Notes: generated by a model from the sequence alone, not told the origin. 64,000 nucleotides of DNA from Serratia silvae (GCF_023282985.1 NZ_JAGQDC010000007.1:124001-188000); one strand, 5' to 3'; positions 1-9,498 are shown, numbered from the stretch's first letter. Numbers and translations: made by a program.

Positions 1-269
1 GGGAGTTATCTGCAGATAACCCCCTGATTAATAAATTGCGTGAGCAAAGAGAGTTAAATGGGTTACGCCTGACGAAGTTTATTAGTCAATTTAGTAAAGT
101 ATCCCAAACCGAGCACGCAGCCATCGCTACGATCACGAGTGCAGCGGTCAGTTATCTGATATTATTAGAAGAAAACTGCCATGAGTATAATGGGATAAAT
201 ATTCGGAGCGATACCGGCTGGGAACACATCATTCAAGGTATAGATAAGTTAATAGATCTCATATATTAA
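1..269 (+). CDS. Unknown protein, C-terminal part (5' end lies outside the window)
   Basis: The reading frame is open from the first complete codon at base 3, with no stop upstream, so this is the last ~89 residues of a longer protein. A TTG at 36 could be read as a start but has no ribosome-binding site, so truncation by the window edge is more likely. The visible part is mixed helical, contains a moderately hydrophobic alanine/isoleucine stretch in the middle and ends in LIDLIY. No family was recognised. It ends 19 bases before the lipoprotein gene at 289 on the same strand, which suggests cotranscription. Confidence 0.6.
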   Translation, partial: ELSADNPLINKLREQRELNGLRLTKFISQFSKVSQTEHAAIATITSAAVSYLILLEENCHEYNGINIRSDTGWEHIIQGIDKLIDLIY

Positions 270-288
270 ATAGCAAGGAGCTAACACC

Positions 289-1005
289 ATGAAGAAAACA
301 ACCGTCGCACTCAGTTTATTATTCCTTACTGCATGCCAACAAGAGACCAAACAGTTTACCCACGGAAATATTAGCGTGGATATAAAAACTGGCGAACAAT
401 GGCAACATTCTTTTAAACTATTTTGGGGAATTAAAGTCAAAAACGATCCTCAGATTGCCATCTGGCTAGAAGATATGGAGGGAAGATATCTTTCAACAGT
501 GTATGTCAGCAAGAAAATTGCCACACAGGGATGGATATTTTCCGGCGGCAATCGACGTAAAGAAGCACTACCCTACTGGAGTCATAAGCGTGGGGTACAA
601 GATAACGACGGCTTATATCTACCAAGTAAAAAAGCGCCATTACCTGATGCTATCACCGGGGCAACTCCGTCGGCTGACTTCGACCTTAAAATCTCGCAAC
701 CAAATGGACAAGCGCAGTTCATTTTAAAAGCAGAATTTAACCACTCCACTGACTTCAATGATTACTACCCCAAATCTGCCAAGCCAGGTGATGCCGGTTA
801 CTCTGGAGGTGAAGAAGGCAGCGGCCAGCCCGCATTGGTTTACCAGGCGGTGATTGATCTTAGTTCACAACAAAAAACGTTTAAGGCGCAACTCATTGGC
901 CATAGCAGCCCAAATGGCAGTAACGGTGAACTATTTGACGATCTATCAACCATAACTTCAGCGAAAGATATCGTAAAAGAGATCGTCGTTGATATCGTCG
1001 ATTAA
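289..1005 (+). CDS. Putative lipoprotein, possibly DUF2271-like
   Basis: 238 residues. The N-terminus has a lysine-rich start, a hydrophobic core and a lipobox (LTAC, Cys at residue 16), so it should be a lipid-anchored envelope protein. The body contains the pattern IAIWLEDMEG followed later by ALPYWSH and DAITGATP. This loosely resembles the WxEDxxG...GATP pattern of DUF2271 proteins; that is a memory-based match and not certain. SD AAGGAG lies at 275-280, well placed before the ATG. Base composition is AT-richer than the metabolic genes to the right, and the gene follows the unknown partial gene closely, so the pair may be an acquired or poorly conserved unit. Confidence 0.6.
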   Translation: MKKTTVALSLLFLTACQQETKQFTHGNISVDIKTGEQWQHSFKLFWGIKVKNDPQIAIWLEDMEGRYLSTVYVSKKIATQGWIFSGGNRRKEALPYWSHKRGVQDNDGLYLPSKKAPLPDAITGATPSADFDLKISQPNGQAQFILKAEFNHSTDFNDYYPKSAKPGDAGYSGGEEGSGQPALVYQAVIDLSSQQKTFKAQLIGHSSPNGSNGELFDDLSTITSAKDIVKEIVVDIVD

Positions 1006-1139
1006 ATATATTTCTGCCGCTCGTTTCACTGTTGACGCCATTGCATCCCACCTTGTCCTTTAGTATCCAAATGGCACCTACTATGCAAAAGGTACTAACA
1101 CATCAATAATGGCGTAACTGTCCAACGAGAGGAAGGGTT

Positions 1140-1895
1140 ATGTCACGATTAGCAGGTAAATACGCGTTGATTACTGGGGGAACCAGCGGCATCGGGCTGG
1201 AGACAGCCCGGCAGTTTATTGCCGAAGGGGCCACAGTGGCGATCACTGGGCGCAGCGCAAGCAGGTTAACAGCAGCTGGCGAAACGCTAGGGGAAGTCGT
1301 ACTGTTACACAGTGATGCCGGGGATATCGATCAACAGCCGATTTTGGCCGCGCAGTTGGCTAAATGCTGGCCCCGATTGGACATTCTGTATATCAATGCC
1401 GGTGATGTCACGCACCTGCCGTTGCAGGAATGGGATGAGCAGCGATATGACCAACTGATGAACACCAATCTCAAAGGCCCACTGTTTTTGATCCAGGCTC
1501 TGCTGCCATTGCTGGGCAATCCCGCCTCGGTGATCCTGTGTGGTTCCGTCAGCGCCCATATTGGCCTGGCGCAAAGTAGCGTCTATGCCGCCAGTAAAGC
1601 CGGAATTTTGTCTTTGGCGCGTTCGCTTTCAGCCGAGCTGCACCCGCGCGGTATTCGCGTCAACGGCCTCAGTCCTGGCCCAACGGCAACTCCGGCGCTG
1701 GGCAAGCTGGGCTTACCGGCACAGGCTGAACAGGCATTGCGCGAAGAGATCCACGCTCTGGTACCGATTGGCCGCATGGGGACCGTGCTGGAATTGGCCA
1801 AAGCCGCCGTGTTCCTCGCGTCTGACGAATGCAGTTATATGGTGGGCAGTGAACTATTAATCGACGGTGGCGTAGGGAGTCTGGCAGGGAGTTGA
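1140..1895 (+). CDS. SDR-family oxidoreductase
   Basis: 251 residues, the usual size of a classical short-chain dehydrogenase/reductase. It has the N-terminal Rossmann motif TGGTSGIG (NAD(P) binding), the NAG motif as INAG, a catalytic Ser in CGSVS, and the catalytic YAASK (Tyr-x-x-x-Lys). The C-terminus ends with the common LLIDGG motif. GAGAGGAAG precedes the ATG. The substrate cannot be told from sequence. It stands alone: the upstream gap of about 130 bp likely holds its promoter, and it converges on ptsG across a terminator. The broad family includes many unassigned reductases. Confidence 0.85.
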   Translation: MSRLAGKYALITGGTSGIGLETARQFIAEGATVAITGRSASRLTAAGETLGEVVLLHSDAGDIDQQPILAAQLAKCWPRLDILYINAGDVTHLPLQEWDEQRYDQLMNTNLKGPLFLIQALLPLLGNPASVILCGSVSAHIGLAQSSVYAASKAGILSLARSLSAELHPRGIRVNGLSPGPTATPALGKLGLPAQAEQALREEIHALVPIGRMGTVLELAKAAVFLASDECSYMVGSELLIDGGVGSLAGS

Positions 1896-1933
1896 AAGAT
1901 GCCCCCTTCCCTATTTTTATTAATAATCCCCAT

Positions 1934-1960
1934 AAAAAAAGGGAGGCCTAAGCCTCCCCA
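1934..1960 (-). terminator. Rho-independent terminator of ptsG
   Basis: On the minus strand a GC-rich stem formed by GGGGAGGC and GCCTCCC around a TTAG loop is followed by a run of seven T. It lies about 20 bases after the ptsG stop codon and just beyond the convergent SDR gene. Confidence 0.8.
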
Positions 1961-1978
1961 TTAACTCCCCTACCTGAA

Positions 1979-3412
1979 TCAGTTGTTACGGATGTATTCA
2001 TCCATATCGGTTTTCAGGTTGTCGGATTTGGTACCAAAGATCGCCTGAACGCCTGAGCCAGCGACTACCACACCGGCAGCACCCAGTTTTTTCAGGCCAG
2101 CCTGGTCAACCTTGGATACGTCGGCCACGCTAACGCGCAGACGGGTAATACAGGCATCCAGGTTAGTGATGTTTTCTTTACCGCCGAATGCCTGAACCAG
2201 CGCAGCAGACATTTCAGAACCGCCCTGAGCCACCTGCTCGGAAGAATTATCTTCACGGCCAGGGGTTTTCAGATCCAGTTTGGCAATCAGCACACGGAAG
2301 ATGGTGTAGTACACCAGACCGTAGATGATACCAACGATTGGGAACAGCCAGATTTTGCTGCTGTTGCCGCTCAGTACGATGAAGTCGATCAGGCCGTGTG
2401 AGAAGCTGGTACCGTCACGCATACCCAACAGAATACAGATTGGGAACGCCAGACCGGCCAGGATCGCATGGATTACGTACAGGATCGGCGCAACGAACAT
2501 GAAGGAGAACTCGATCGGCTCGGTAATACCGGTCAGGAACGAGGTCAGCGCAGCGGAGATCATGATACCGCCGACTTTGGCACGGTTTTCCGGCTTGGCA
2601 GAGTGCCAGATGGCAATCGCTGCAGCAGGCAGACCATACATTTTGAACAGGAAGCCACCAGACAGCATACCCGCAGTTGGGTCACCCGCCATGTAACGCG
2701 GAATGTCGCCGTGGAACACTTGACCGGCCGCATTGGTGTATTCACCGATCTGCATTTGGAACGGAACGTTCCAAATGTGGTGCAGACCAAACGGCACCAG
2801 AGAACGCTCAACAAAACCGTAGATACCAAACGCCACCACCGGGTTCTGATAAGCCGCCCATTCGGAGAAGGTCTGAATAGCCGTACCGATTGGCGGCCAG
2901 ATGAAGGAGAGGATCACACCCAGAATGATAGCGGCCAGACCAGAGATGATCGGTACAAAACGCTTACCGGCAAAGAAGCCCAGGTATTCTGGCAGTTGAA
3001 TACGGAAGAAGCGGTTAAACATGTAGGCAGCAATGGCACCGGAGATAATCCCCCCGAGCACACCGGTATCCGCCAGGTGTTTGGCCGCAATCTCTTCGGC
3101 TGGCAAATGCAGTACCAGTGGTGCAACCACGGCCATAGTTTTCACCATGATGCCGTAAGCTACTACCGCAGCCAGTGCAGAAACGCCGTCGTTGTTTGTG
3201 AAGCCCAGGGCCACACCGATAGCGAAGATCAACGGCATATTGGCGAATACGGAACCGCCGGCTTCCGCCATCACGTGTGAGACTACCAGAGGTAGCCAGC
3301 TAAAGTTGGCGGAACCGACGCCCAGCAGGATACCTGCGATAGGCAATACGGAAACCGGCAGCATCAGCGATTTACCTACTTTTTGCAGGTTGGCAAATGC
3401 GTTCTTGAACAT
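1979..3412 (-). CDS. ptsG: Glucose-specific PTS permease, EIICB(Glc)
   Basis: 477 residues, identical in length to E. coli PtsG. The N-terminal EIIC domain has multiple membrane segments that translocate glucose; the cytoplasmic EIIB domain carries the phosphorylated Cys421 in [10 protein letters not shown]. Phosphate arrives from EIIA(Glc) and is passed to glucose during uptake, giving glucose-6-phosphate. An in-frame extension upstream to 3496 exists, but the start [14 protein letters not shown] at 3412 is preceded by AGGAG and matches the family. The leader keeps a 5' hairpin, an SgrS-pairing segment and a Mlc-like operator (listed separately), so control by glucose availability and sugar-phosphate stress is likely. 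Confidence 0.97.
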   Translation of the reverse strand: MFKNAFANLQKVGKSLMLPVSVLPIAGILLGVGSANFSWLPLVVSHVMAEAGGSVFANMPLIFAIGVALGFTNNDGVSALAAVVAYGIMVKTMAVVAPLVLHLPAEEIAAKHLADTGVLGGIISGAIAAYMFNRFFRIQLPEYLGFFAGKRFVPIISGLAAIILGVILSFIWPPIGTAIQTFSEWAAYQNPVVAFGIYGFVERSLVPFGLHHIWNVPFQMQIGEYTNAAGQVFHGDIPRYMAGDPTAGMLSGGFLFKMYGLPAAAIAIWHSAKPENRAKVGGIMISAALTSFLTGITEPIEFSFMFVAPILYVIHAILAGLAFPICILLGMRDGTSFSHGLIDFIVLSGNSSKIWLFPIVGIIYGLVYYTIFRVLIAKLDLKTPGREDNSSEQVAQGGSEMSAALVQAFGGKENITNLDACITRLRVSVADVSKVDQAGLKKLGAAGVVVAGSGVQAIFGTKSDNLKTDMDEYIRNN

Positions 3413-3432
3413 AGTTGAGTGTGCTCCTGAGT
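3413..3432 (-). promoter_or_regulatory. SgrS-pairing region and RBS of ptsG mRNA
   Basis: On the minus strand the bases directly before the start codon read ACTCAGGAGCACACTCAACT. E. coli ptsG has almost the same segment, which is the known pairing site for the small RNA SgrS with Hfq. Conservation around and including the Shine-Dalgarno implies that sugar-phosphate stress repression is kept. The sgrS gene itself is not in this window. Confidence 0.65.
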
Positions 3433-3500
3433 AATAGTGCTTTGCTACTTCTCGCGAATTTTCGCGTTGCAGAGGGGGGAGAGAAAACCCCTGCATTTTC

Positions 3501-3519
3501 AGGGTGTCTGAGCACCCCT
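3501..3519 (-). promoter_or_regulatory. 5' stem-loop of the ptsG leader
   Basis: Minus-strand sequence AGGGGTGCTCAGACACCCT can fold into a short hairpin with one bulged G. It corresponds in position and sequence to the 5'-terminal stem-loop of E. coli ptsG mRNA (AGGGCGCTTAGATGCCCT). Transcription probably starts at or just before it, near 3520. Confidence 0.45.
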
Positions 3520-3522
3520 TTA

Positions 3523-3546
3523 ATTTTTACGCAGAGTAAAATAAAT
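3523..3546. promoter_or_regulatory. Candidate Mlc-type operator upstream of ptsG
   Basis: The sequence is an imperfect palindrome, TTTTTAC-GCAGA-GTAAAATA, centred near 3533 just upstream of the predicted ptsG transcript start. The half-sites TTTTAC/GTAAAA resemble Mlc/NagC-family operators, and Mlc is the known repressor of ptsG in enterobacteria. Assignment is by resemblance only. Confidence 0.45.
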
Positions 3547-3750
3547 ACCCTGAACAATGTTTGATGACAGTCACGTTTCGATGAATCTGACCGGTCATTT
3601 TTCAAAAATCGTCTATTTTTTGTGATGAAAGATGAAAACTTGCCCGGCGGCCCCCCAGAAACGGGTGGGAACATTACCCGTTTCAAGGATTAATTACGAG
3701 CTTAAAAAGAATTGGCTTAACTATGGCGTTAGTTAAGCCTAGGCGAAGGA

Positions 3751-4527
3751 TTATAGATCGATGTGAAACAACTGTGAAAAGTTGGTAGTAGTCGCTTGCG
3801 CCAGGTTTTCCAGGCTCACACCCTTCAATACGGCCAGGTATTCTGCAACATCACGTACATAGGCAGGTTGGTTTTCTTTGCCGCGATGGGGAACTGGTGC
3901 CAGGTATGGCGAGTCGGTTTCCACCAGCATACGATCCAATGGCACGTAACGGGCTACCTCGCGCAGCGGCTCGGCGTTACGGAAAGTGACAATGCCGGAA
4001 AACGAGATATAGAAGCCCAGATCGAGTAAGGCTTTCGCCGTCGGCAAATCCTCGGTAAAGCAGTGCAGCACACCGCCGCAATCCTGTGCGTTTTCTTCAC
4101 GCAGAATGGCCAACGTATCGTCACGCGCATCACGCGTATGCACAATCACCGGCTTGTTGAGATCCCGGCCTATACGAATATGTTGGCGGAACGACTCTTG
4201 TTGCAACGGGATATTGTCTTGCTGATAGAAGTAATCCAGCCCGGTTTCCCCCAGGGCAACCACCTGCTCTGCCGCTGCCAGACTGCGCAATTCGGCATAA
4301 TCGTAACCCCCCTCAAGATTCAACGGATGAACGCCACAGGAAAAGGCGACGTCGTTACGTTGACCGATCAGCTGGGTCATCGCCTGATAACCCGGCAGCG
4401 TGGTGGCAACCGCCAGCACAAAACCCACATCCTGTGCTTTGGCTTTGACCAGGGCATCGTCCACGCTGTGGTGTAAGGTGGCAAAGTCCAGGCTGTCGAG
4501 GTGGCAGTGAGAATCTACTAATAACAT
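3751..4527 (-). CDS. ycfH: TatD-family metal-dependent hydrolase YcfH
   Basis: 258 residues (E. coli YcfH has 265). TIM-barrel metallohydrolase of the TatD nuclease family. Metal and catalytic motifs are in place: SHCHLD (first HxH), GETGLDY, VHTRD, LHCFTE and ETDSPYLAPVPHRGK. The ATG at 4527 gives MLLVDSHCHLD, the family N-terminus; a longer in-frame upstream extension overlaps holB and is not supported. Family members have DNase or deacetylase-like activity, but the physiological role of YcfH is unclear. It is the last gene of the pabC-mltG-tmk-holB-ycfH unit, 14 bases after holB. Confidence 0.93.
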   Translation of the reverse strand: MLLVDSHCHLDSLDFATLHHSVDDALVKAKAQDVGFVLAVATTLPGYQAMTQLIGQRNDVAFSCGVHPLNLEGGYDYAELRSLAAAEQVVALGETGLDYFYQQDNIPLQQESFRQHIRIGRDLNKPVIVHTRDARDDTLAILREENAQDCGGVLHCFTEDLPTAKALLDLGFYISFSGIVTFRNAEPLREVARYVPLDRMLVETDSPYLAPVPHRGKENQPAYVRDVAEYLAVLKGVSLENLAQATTTNFSQLFHIDL

Positions 4528-4541
4528 GATAATTAACTCTT

Positions 4542-5549
4542 TTACAACGAATGAGGGGGGGAGTAACCGGTAACGCCGAGCATCTGCTCCCAACCGAGTA
4601 ACTGTTCTGTCAGCAACAGCTCGCGGTTAACGCCAACCACGCTGAGTAACTGATGACGGCAGTTAAGCCACTGCTGCATGATTTGCTGGAGCGAAACGCT
4701 GCTCAAGCGGCTGGCCAACTGCTGGACCAATGGCAGTTGATCCTGGTTCAAAGCATAGCTCGCGGCACCCTGCTGATATTTCATCGCGTCCATCAGCAAT
4801 GCGCATAGCCAGTGTAGCCGGTCCGCCACGTCGTCATGGTTCAGTGCTGGTAACAGGGCCAACATATCGCACTGTGGTAGAGCGGTGCTCAAAGCATTGC
4901 ACAGTGTGGCCCGCTGTTGCCAACGAGTCGGTTGCAGCAACTGTTCGGCTGCAAGGGGAGCGCCGTCATGCAAACGTAATGCGGTCAGACGATCGATCGG
5001 ATTGCCCACCCCCTGGCGGTTCAACCATTGCAGGCTAAGCTGTTCATCCGGGCTGGCCAGATGCCAGTAGAAACAGCGGCTACGCAGCGTCGCCAGCAGG
5101 CGTGCTGGCTCACGGCAACCTAATAGGAAGTAGGTATTGGCCGGAGGCTCTTCCAGGGTTTTCAGCAAGGCGTTGGCGGCGGCCTCGGTTAACAGTTCTG
5201 CCTGCGACAGCCACACCACCTTGGCCCCCCCCTGCTGGGCATGGGAATAGAGGATCTCAATCACCTGGCGGATCGGTTCGATACCCAGGCTGCTTTTGCC
5301 CTTTTCCGGGGCCAGTACGTGGTAGTCCGGGTGATTGCCTGCCAGCATCAACCGGCAGCTGTGGCACTCACCGCAGCTCTTTTCACCATTGCGCTTTTGG
5401 CAGATCAGCCAGCGGCTCAGGGCATAGAGTAGCTCAGCATCGCCGTTGCCCGCCGCCGCATGCAGCAGTAATGCGTGATGGCCACGCCCAGCCGCATACT
5501 GCCCCACCAAATGACGATAGGGAACGTTAAGCCACGGGTACCAGTTCAT
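4542..5549 (-). CDS. holB: DNA polymerase III subunit delta'
   Basis: 335 residues (E. coli HolB 334). Delta' is a stator subunit of the clamp loader (gamma complex) that opens the beta clamp at primer ends. It shows the AAA+-like fold with a degenerate ATP-binding region (GRGHHALLLHAAAGNG), the four-cysteine zinc module including CGECHSC, and the conserved ALLKTLEEPP and LRSRC (SRC) motifs. The start MNWYPWL matches the family; three bases of TAATG are shared with tmk, whose stop overlaps this start by one base, implying translational coupling. Confidence 0.95.
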   Translation of the reverse strand: MNWYPWLNVPYRHLVGQYAAGRGHHALLLHAAAGNGDAELLYALSRWLICQKRNGEKSCGECHSCRLMLAGNHPDYHVLAPEKGKSSLGIEPIRQVIEILYSHAQQGGAKVVWLSQAELLTEAAANALLKTLEEPPANTYFLLGCREPARLLATLRSRCFYWHLASPDEQLSLQWLNRQGVGNPIDRLTALRLHDGAPLAAEQLLQPTRWQQRATLCNALSTALPQCDMLALLPALNHDDVADRLHWLCALLMDAMKYQQGAASYALNQDQLPLVQQLASRLSSVSLQQIMQQWLNCRHQLLSVVGVNRELLLTEQLLGWEQMLGVTGYSPPHSL

Positions 5550-6187
5550 TACGCTCCTTCCTGCTGTTGCAACCACTGTGTAATCACCTGGCGAATATCG
5601 GCGGTGACCTGTTCCAGCGTTTGTGCCGCATCCACGGTAACGATGCTCGCATCCTGTGAGGCCAGCTCAAGATAGCGCGCGCGGGTACGTTCAAAGAACG
5701 GTAGCGCTTCTTGCTCAATACGATCCAACTCTCCACGCGCACGCGCCCTTTGCAGGCCCACCGATGGCGGTAAGTCGAGATATAGGGTCAGATCGGGGCG
5801 GAAGTCACCCAGTACCGTATCACGTAGCGAACTCATCAAGTGTGGGTCGATTCCCCGCCCTCCGCCCTGATAGGCTTGTGCGGAAAGGTCGTGACGATCG
5901 CCAACCACCCAGGCTCCCCGCGCCAACGCCGGTTGGATCACGGTTTCCACCAGTTGCACGCGCGCGGCATATATCATCAGCAGTTCCGCTTTGATGGTCG
6001 GCAAATCACCCTCTGCACCGCATTTAAACAGTTCACGCAGCTTCTCCGCCAGAGGTGTACCGCCCGGCTCGCGGGTAAAGACAATATCGTTAATACCCTG
6101 CTCGTTGAGCACGTTGACCACGGTATTGCGCGCGGTCGTTTTGCCCGCACCTTCCAACCCTTCAATCACTACAAAGTTACTTTTCAT
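5549..6187 (-). CDS. tmk: Thymidylate kinase (dTMP kinase)
   Basis: 212 residues. Converts dTMP to dTDP with ATP in the cytoplasm. The P-loop GLEGAGKTT lies near residues 10-18, the [16 protein letters not shown] segment carries the DR motif and lid region, and TREPGGT binds the monophosphate. The ATG at 6187 gives the usual [10 protein letters not shown] start; the frame stays open upstream through mltG but that region belongs to mltG. The gene overlaps the end of mltG by 11 bases and shares one base with the start of holB, a tightly packed operon. Confidence 0.96.
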   Translation of the reverse strand: MKSNFVVIEGLEGAGKTTARNTVVNVLNEQGINDIVFTREPGGTPLAEKLRELFKCGAEGDLPTIKAELLMIYAARVQLVETVIQPALARGAWVVGDRHDLSAQAYQGGGRGIDPHLMSSLRDTVLGDFRPDLTLYLDLPPSVGLQRARARGELDRIEQEALPFFERTRARYLELASQDASIVTVDAAQTLEQVTADIRQVITQWLQQQEGA

Positions 6188-7205
6188 TCTTTTCCTTTTG
6201 TACCTGCCGATAGGCACGTACCGCCGCATTATGGCTGGCCAGATTGGTGGTGAACGTATGCCCCCCTTTGCCGTCGGCAACAAAGTACAAATAATCGGTT
6301 TTAGCCGGATTGGCCGCAGCCTCCAGCGAAGCACGGCTCGGCATGGCGATCGGCGTTGGCGGCAATCCACTGATCACATAGGTGTTATAGGGCGTTGCCG
6401 TCTCCAGATCCTTACGGGTGATGTTACCGGTGTAACTGTCACCCATGCCGTAGATCACCGTAGGATCGGTTTGCAAACGCATGCCCAAACGCAGGCGATT
6501 GATAAACACCGAAGCGACCTTGGTTCGTTCTTCCGCTACCGCAGTCTCTTTCTCAATGATTGAGGCCATCGTCAGCAGCTCTTCCGGGGTTTTGTATGGC
6601 AAGCTGGTATTTCGCGCATGCCAAACGTCCTGCAAGGTCTTGTACATCCGCAACTGCGAGCGTTTTAACAATGCCAAATCGGTGGTTCCCGCCGTGTAGA
6701 GATAGGTGTCAGGATACAAACGGCCTTCCAGTACGCCACCTTCCGTTAACTCCAGCGCCGCAGCGATTTCCGCCTCGCTTTTACCTGCCAGGGTATGTTT
6801 GACATACTTTGACTCTTGTAACACCTGCAACCAATCTTTCAGACGAGAACCTTCGATAAAGCGCGCGCTGAACTGGGCTTCTTTACCGCTAGCCAACAGT
6901 TTCAGCATCTGGCGCACCGTCATCCCCGGAGTTAAACGGTAGGTGCCAGCCTTGAATTCGGCCAATTCCGGCTCCAGGCGCAGCAACCAGGGGAACCAGC
7001 GGCCATTGTGGATCAGCTTGTCGCGTACCAGCAGCCCTTCCAGCGCCACGCGGCCAGTGCCTGCGGGCAGTTTGAAGTAGGTTTCCTGCCCAATCGCCAG
7101 CGGAGTCTCGGCAAAGCGTTCAATCCGCTGATGCCCCCAATACAGCGAAGCCAACGCCAGGATCAGCAGCAGTACAACAATCTTGAGCTTTTTTCTCTTC
7201 ATCAA
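6177..7205 (-). CDS. mltG: Endolytic murein transglycosylase MltG
   Basis: 342 residues (E. coli 340). An inner-membrane enzyme that cleaves nascent glycan strands and so sets their length. A basic N-terminus (MMKRKKLK) is followed by one transmembrane helix, a LysM-like region and the YceG catalytic domain with ASIIEKET, where the glutamate is catalytic. The motifs [10 protein letters not shown] and TNLASHN at the C-terminus are family signatures. Either of the first two Met codons could be used. It sits between pabC (10-base gap) and tmk (overlap), the standard [15 protein letters not shown] order. Confidence 0.94.
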   Translation of the reverse strand: MMKRKKLKIVVLLLILALASLYWGHQRIERFAETPLAIGQETYFKLPAGTGRVALEGLLVRDKLIHNGRWFPWLLRLEPELAEFKAGTYRLTPGMTVRQMLKLLASGKEAQFSARFIEGSRLKDWLQVLQESKYVKHTLAGKSEAEIAAALELTEGGVLEGRLYPDTYLYTAGTTDLALLKRSQLRMYKTLQDVWHARNTSLPYKTPEELLTMASIIEKETAVAEERTKVASVFINRLRLGMRLQTDPTVIYGMGDSYTGNITRKDLETATPYNTYVISGLPPTPIAMPSRASLEAAANPAKTDYLYFVADGKGGHTFTTNLASHNAAVRAYRQVQKEKNEK

Positions 7206-7215
7206 TCAGCCATCA

Positions 7216-8013
7216 TTAACAGTGTGGTCGCAAAAAATCATACAGTTGGCGCGAGAGGTAGCGCCATGATTGTGCCCTATTCACCGGCAGCAGCGGCATC
7301 AGCGCGTTGCATATCAATACTTCCTCCGCATCGGCCAGCGTCCCTAGCGGCTCACTGACGTAATGCAGTAGATACTCGCTGCCCGCCAGAAGTTCAATCA
7401 CGCGGCGGCGCATCACACCGGCGACACCCGCCTGATCCAGATTTGGCGTAAAGACACTTTTTCCTTTGCGCCAGAACAAATTAGCCGCACAGCATTCCAC
7501 CAGCATACCCGCAGTGTCAAGCACCAGCGCCTCATGGGCATCGGCCTGGTCAAGATGTGCACGGATCAATACCTGTTCCAAGCGGTTAAGATGCTTCAAA
7601 CCAGCCAGCAGCGGATTACGTGCCAGCGCAACCGGGCTGAGCGCCAGATTGATCCCTTCTTCACGCCATGACAGGTAATGTGTGGGATAGGTGCTGCGTG
7701 AAACGATCCTGGTAGGAGCCACACACCCGTGCGGGCTGTAGCCTCGCCCGCCACTACCTCGGGTCAGTATCGCTTTGACCACGCCAAGGGAGAGAGATCC
7801 TGCCGCATGGCGCATCTCAAGTTCCAGTGCAGCCCAGTCCCCCCCTGGCAGTAGCAACCTCTGCGCCGCCTGCTGCATGCGCTCAAGATGCCAGGGGAAC
7901 AGATCGATGTTGCCATCCACCACCCTGGCGGTGGTAAAGCAGCCGTCGCCAAACTGCAAACCGCGATCGCTGGGGGCTAGGGCGTCATGTTGTTGTCCAT
8001 TTATCCAGTACAT
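7216..8013 (-). CDS. pabC: Aminodeoxychorismate lyase
   Basis: 265 residues (E. coli 269). A fold-type IV PLP enzyme that splits 4-amino-4-deoxychorismate into p-aminobenzoate and pyruvate for folate synthesis. The PLP lysine is in GLKHLNRLEQ, and NLFWRKG, ALVLDTAG and the C-terminal ICNALMP are typical. The start MYWINGQQ at 8013 matches the family; the upstream in-frame extension crosses the fabF terminator and is rejected. Because that terminator lies upstream, pabC and the four genes after it probably also use a promoter in the 8014-8080 gap. Confidence 0.94.
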   Translation of the reverse strand: MYWINGQQHDALAPSDRGLQFGDGCFTTARVVDGNIDLFPWHLERMQQAAQRLLLPGGDWAALELEMRHAAGSLSLGVVKAILTRGSGGRGYSPHGCVAPTRIVSRSTYPTHYLSWREEGINLALSPVALARNPLLAGLKHLNRLEQVLIRAHLDQADAHEALVLDTAGMLVECCAANLFWRKGKSVFTPNLDQAGVAGVMRRRVIELLAGSEYLLHYVSEPLGTLADAEEVLICNALMPLLPVNRAQSWRYLSRQLYDFLRPHC

Positions 8014-8080
8014 GCGTTTCCTCACTGTGGTTTCACTACAGCATAACAGGCGCATACTACGATAGACGGCCTGGCAGCAT

Positions 8081-8113
8081 AAAAAAAGCCCGGTCAAAAT
8101 GCACCGGGCCTTT
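8081..8113 (-). terminator. Rho-independent terminator between fabF and pabC
   Basis: On the minus strand GCCCGGT pairs with ACCGGGC around a short A/T-rich loop, followed by seven T. It lies after fabF and the ERIC element and before pabC, so it should limit read-through from the fab operon. Confidence 0.75.
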
Positions 8114-8131
8114 ATCAGCTTCATAGCTCTC

Positions 8132-8256
8132 ATACCCTATGAATTTCAAGTTGTAGCTAGGCGACAAGCTAGCTTATCCCCAGGAGCTTACTTTAGTAAG
8201 TGACTGAGGTAAGTTAGTGCAGGTAACAACGCTACAGCTTGAAAGGCGACGGGTAT
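8132..8256. repeat. ERIC element (copy 1)
   Basis: 125 bp imperfect palindrome with ends ATACCC and GGGTAT. It contains CCCCAGGAGCTTAC and AGTAAGTGACTGAGG, which correspond to the conserved core of ERIC (the sites of the classical ERIC1R and ERIC2 primers). The right end at 8256 touches the fabF stop codon at 8257 with no intervening base. It is transcribed as the 3' tail of fabF and would form a long RNA hairpin. Confidence 0.9.
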
Positions 8257-9498
8257 CTATACGCGACGGAAAATCAGCGAGCCATTAGTGCCACCGAAGC
8301 CGAAGGAGTTACACAGCGTGAACTCCATATCTTTGGTCTGGCGCGCTTCGTGCGGTACGAAGTCCAGATCGCAACCTTCATCTGGATTGTCCAGATTGAT
8401 GGTGGGTGGAACCGCCTGATCGCGCAGGGCCAACACGGTAAAGATCGACTCAATCGCCCCAGCGGCACCCAGCAAGTGGCCGGTCATCGACTTGGTGGAG
8501 CTGACCATCACCCGCTTGGCATCGCCGCCAAAGACGGACTTCACCGCCTGGGTTTCGGCTTTATCACCGGCCGGCGTCGAAGTGCCATGGGCGTTGATAT
8601 AACCAATTTGTGACGTTGTCACACCTGCATCACGCAGTGCATTTTCCATCGCCAAGGCTGCACCAGCACCGTTTTCCGGTGGTGATGTCATGTGGTAGGC
8701 ATCGCTGCTCATACCAAACCCGACAACTTCGGCATAAATTTTCGCACCGCGACGTTTTGCGTGTTCGTACTCTTCCAGCACCATCATCCCCGCACCATCG
8801 CCCAGAACAAAACCATCACGGTCTTTATCCCAGGGGCGGCTTGCGGCCTGTGGGTTGTCATTGCGGGTTGAGAGCGCACGAGCCGCCCCAAAGCCGCCGA
8901 CACCCAGAGGGGTACTGGCTTTTTCTGCGCCACCGGCCAGCATCACATCGGCATCATTGTAAGCAATGATACGTGCGGCATGGCCAATGTTGTGGACACC
9001 TGACGTACAGGCGGTAGCGATGGAAATACTTGGGCCACGCATGCCGTACATAATGGTCAGGTGACCGGCAATCATGTTCACAATGGTCGAAGGCACAAAA
9101 AACGGACTGATTTTCCGTGGGCCACCGTTAACCAATGAGCTATGGTTCTCTTCAATCAACCCCAGGCCGCCGATACCGGAGCCGATAGCGGCACCAATAC
9201 GATTAGCGTTCGCCTCGTTGATATCCAGCCCCGCATCCTGCATGGCTTGCATGCCGGCAACGATGCCGTATTGAATGAAGGCATCCATCTTGCGCGCATC
9301 TTTGCGCGAGATGAAATCTTCACAGTTAAAATTCTTTACCAAGCCAGCAAAGCGCGTTGCATAGGCAGTAGTATCGAAATGGTCGATCAGGCTGATGCCA
9401 CTCTGACCGGCAAGAAGAGCATTCCATGTGGACTCTACCGTATTGCCGACAGGAGACAACATGCCCAGTCCGGTCACAACTACTCGACGCTTAGACAC
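8257..9498 (-). CDS. fabF: 3-oxoacyl-ACP synthase II
   Basis: 413 residues. Condenses malonyl-ACP with acyl-ACP in fatty-acid elongation and is responsible for the temperature-controlled C16:1 to C18:1 step. Thiolase fold with catalytic Cys164 in TACTSG and the two active-site histidines in NAHGTST and TGHLLGAAG. It is the last gene of the fab cluster, 81 bases after acpP, with AGGAGG before the ATG. The stop codon abuts an ERIC element. Confidence 0.97.
   Translation of the reverse strand: MSKRRVVVTGLGMLSPVGNTVESTWNALLAGQSGISLIDHFDTTAYATRFAGLVKNFNCEDFISRKDARKMDAFIQYGIVAGMQAMQDAGLDINEANANRIGAAIGSGIGGLGLIEENHSSLVNGGPRKISPFFVPSTIVNMIAGHLTIMYGMRGPSISIATACTSGVHNIGHAARIIAYNDADVMLAGGAEKASTPLGVGGFGAARALSTRNDNPQAASRPWDKDRDGFVLGDGAGMMVLEEYEHAKRRGAKIYAEVVGFGMSSDAYHMTSPPENGAGAALAMENALRDAGVTTSQIGYINAHGTSTPAGDKAETQAVKSVFGGDAKRVMVSSTKSMTGHLLGAAGAIESIFTVLALRDQAVPPTINLDNPDEGCDLDFVPHEARQTKDMEFTLCNSFGFGGTNGSLIFRRV

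Noticed and set aside
1305-1574. Minus-strand ORFs inside the SDR gene
   Set aside because: They lie opposite a gene with clear SDR motifs, lack ribosome sites and show no protein-like family features.
2468-3280. 270-codon plus-strand ORF opposite ptsG
   Set aside because: It mirrors the codon pattern of ptsG on the other strand; composition is Arg/His/Gln-rich and unlike a folded protein.
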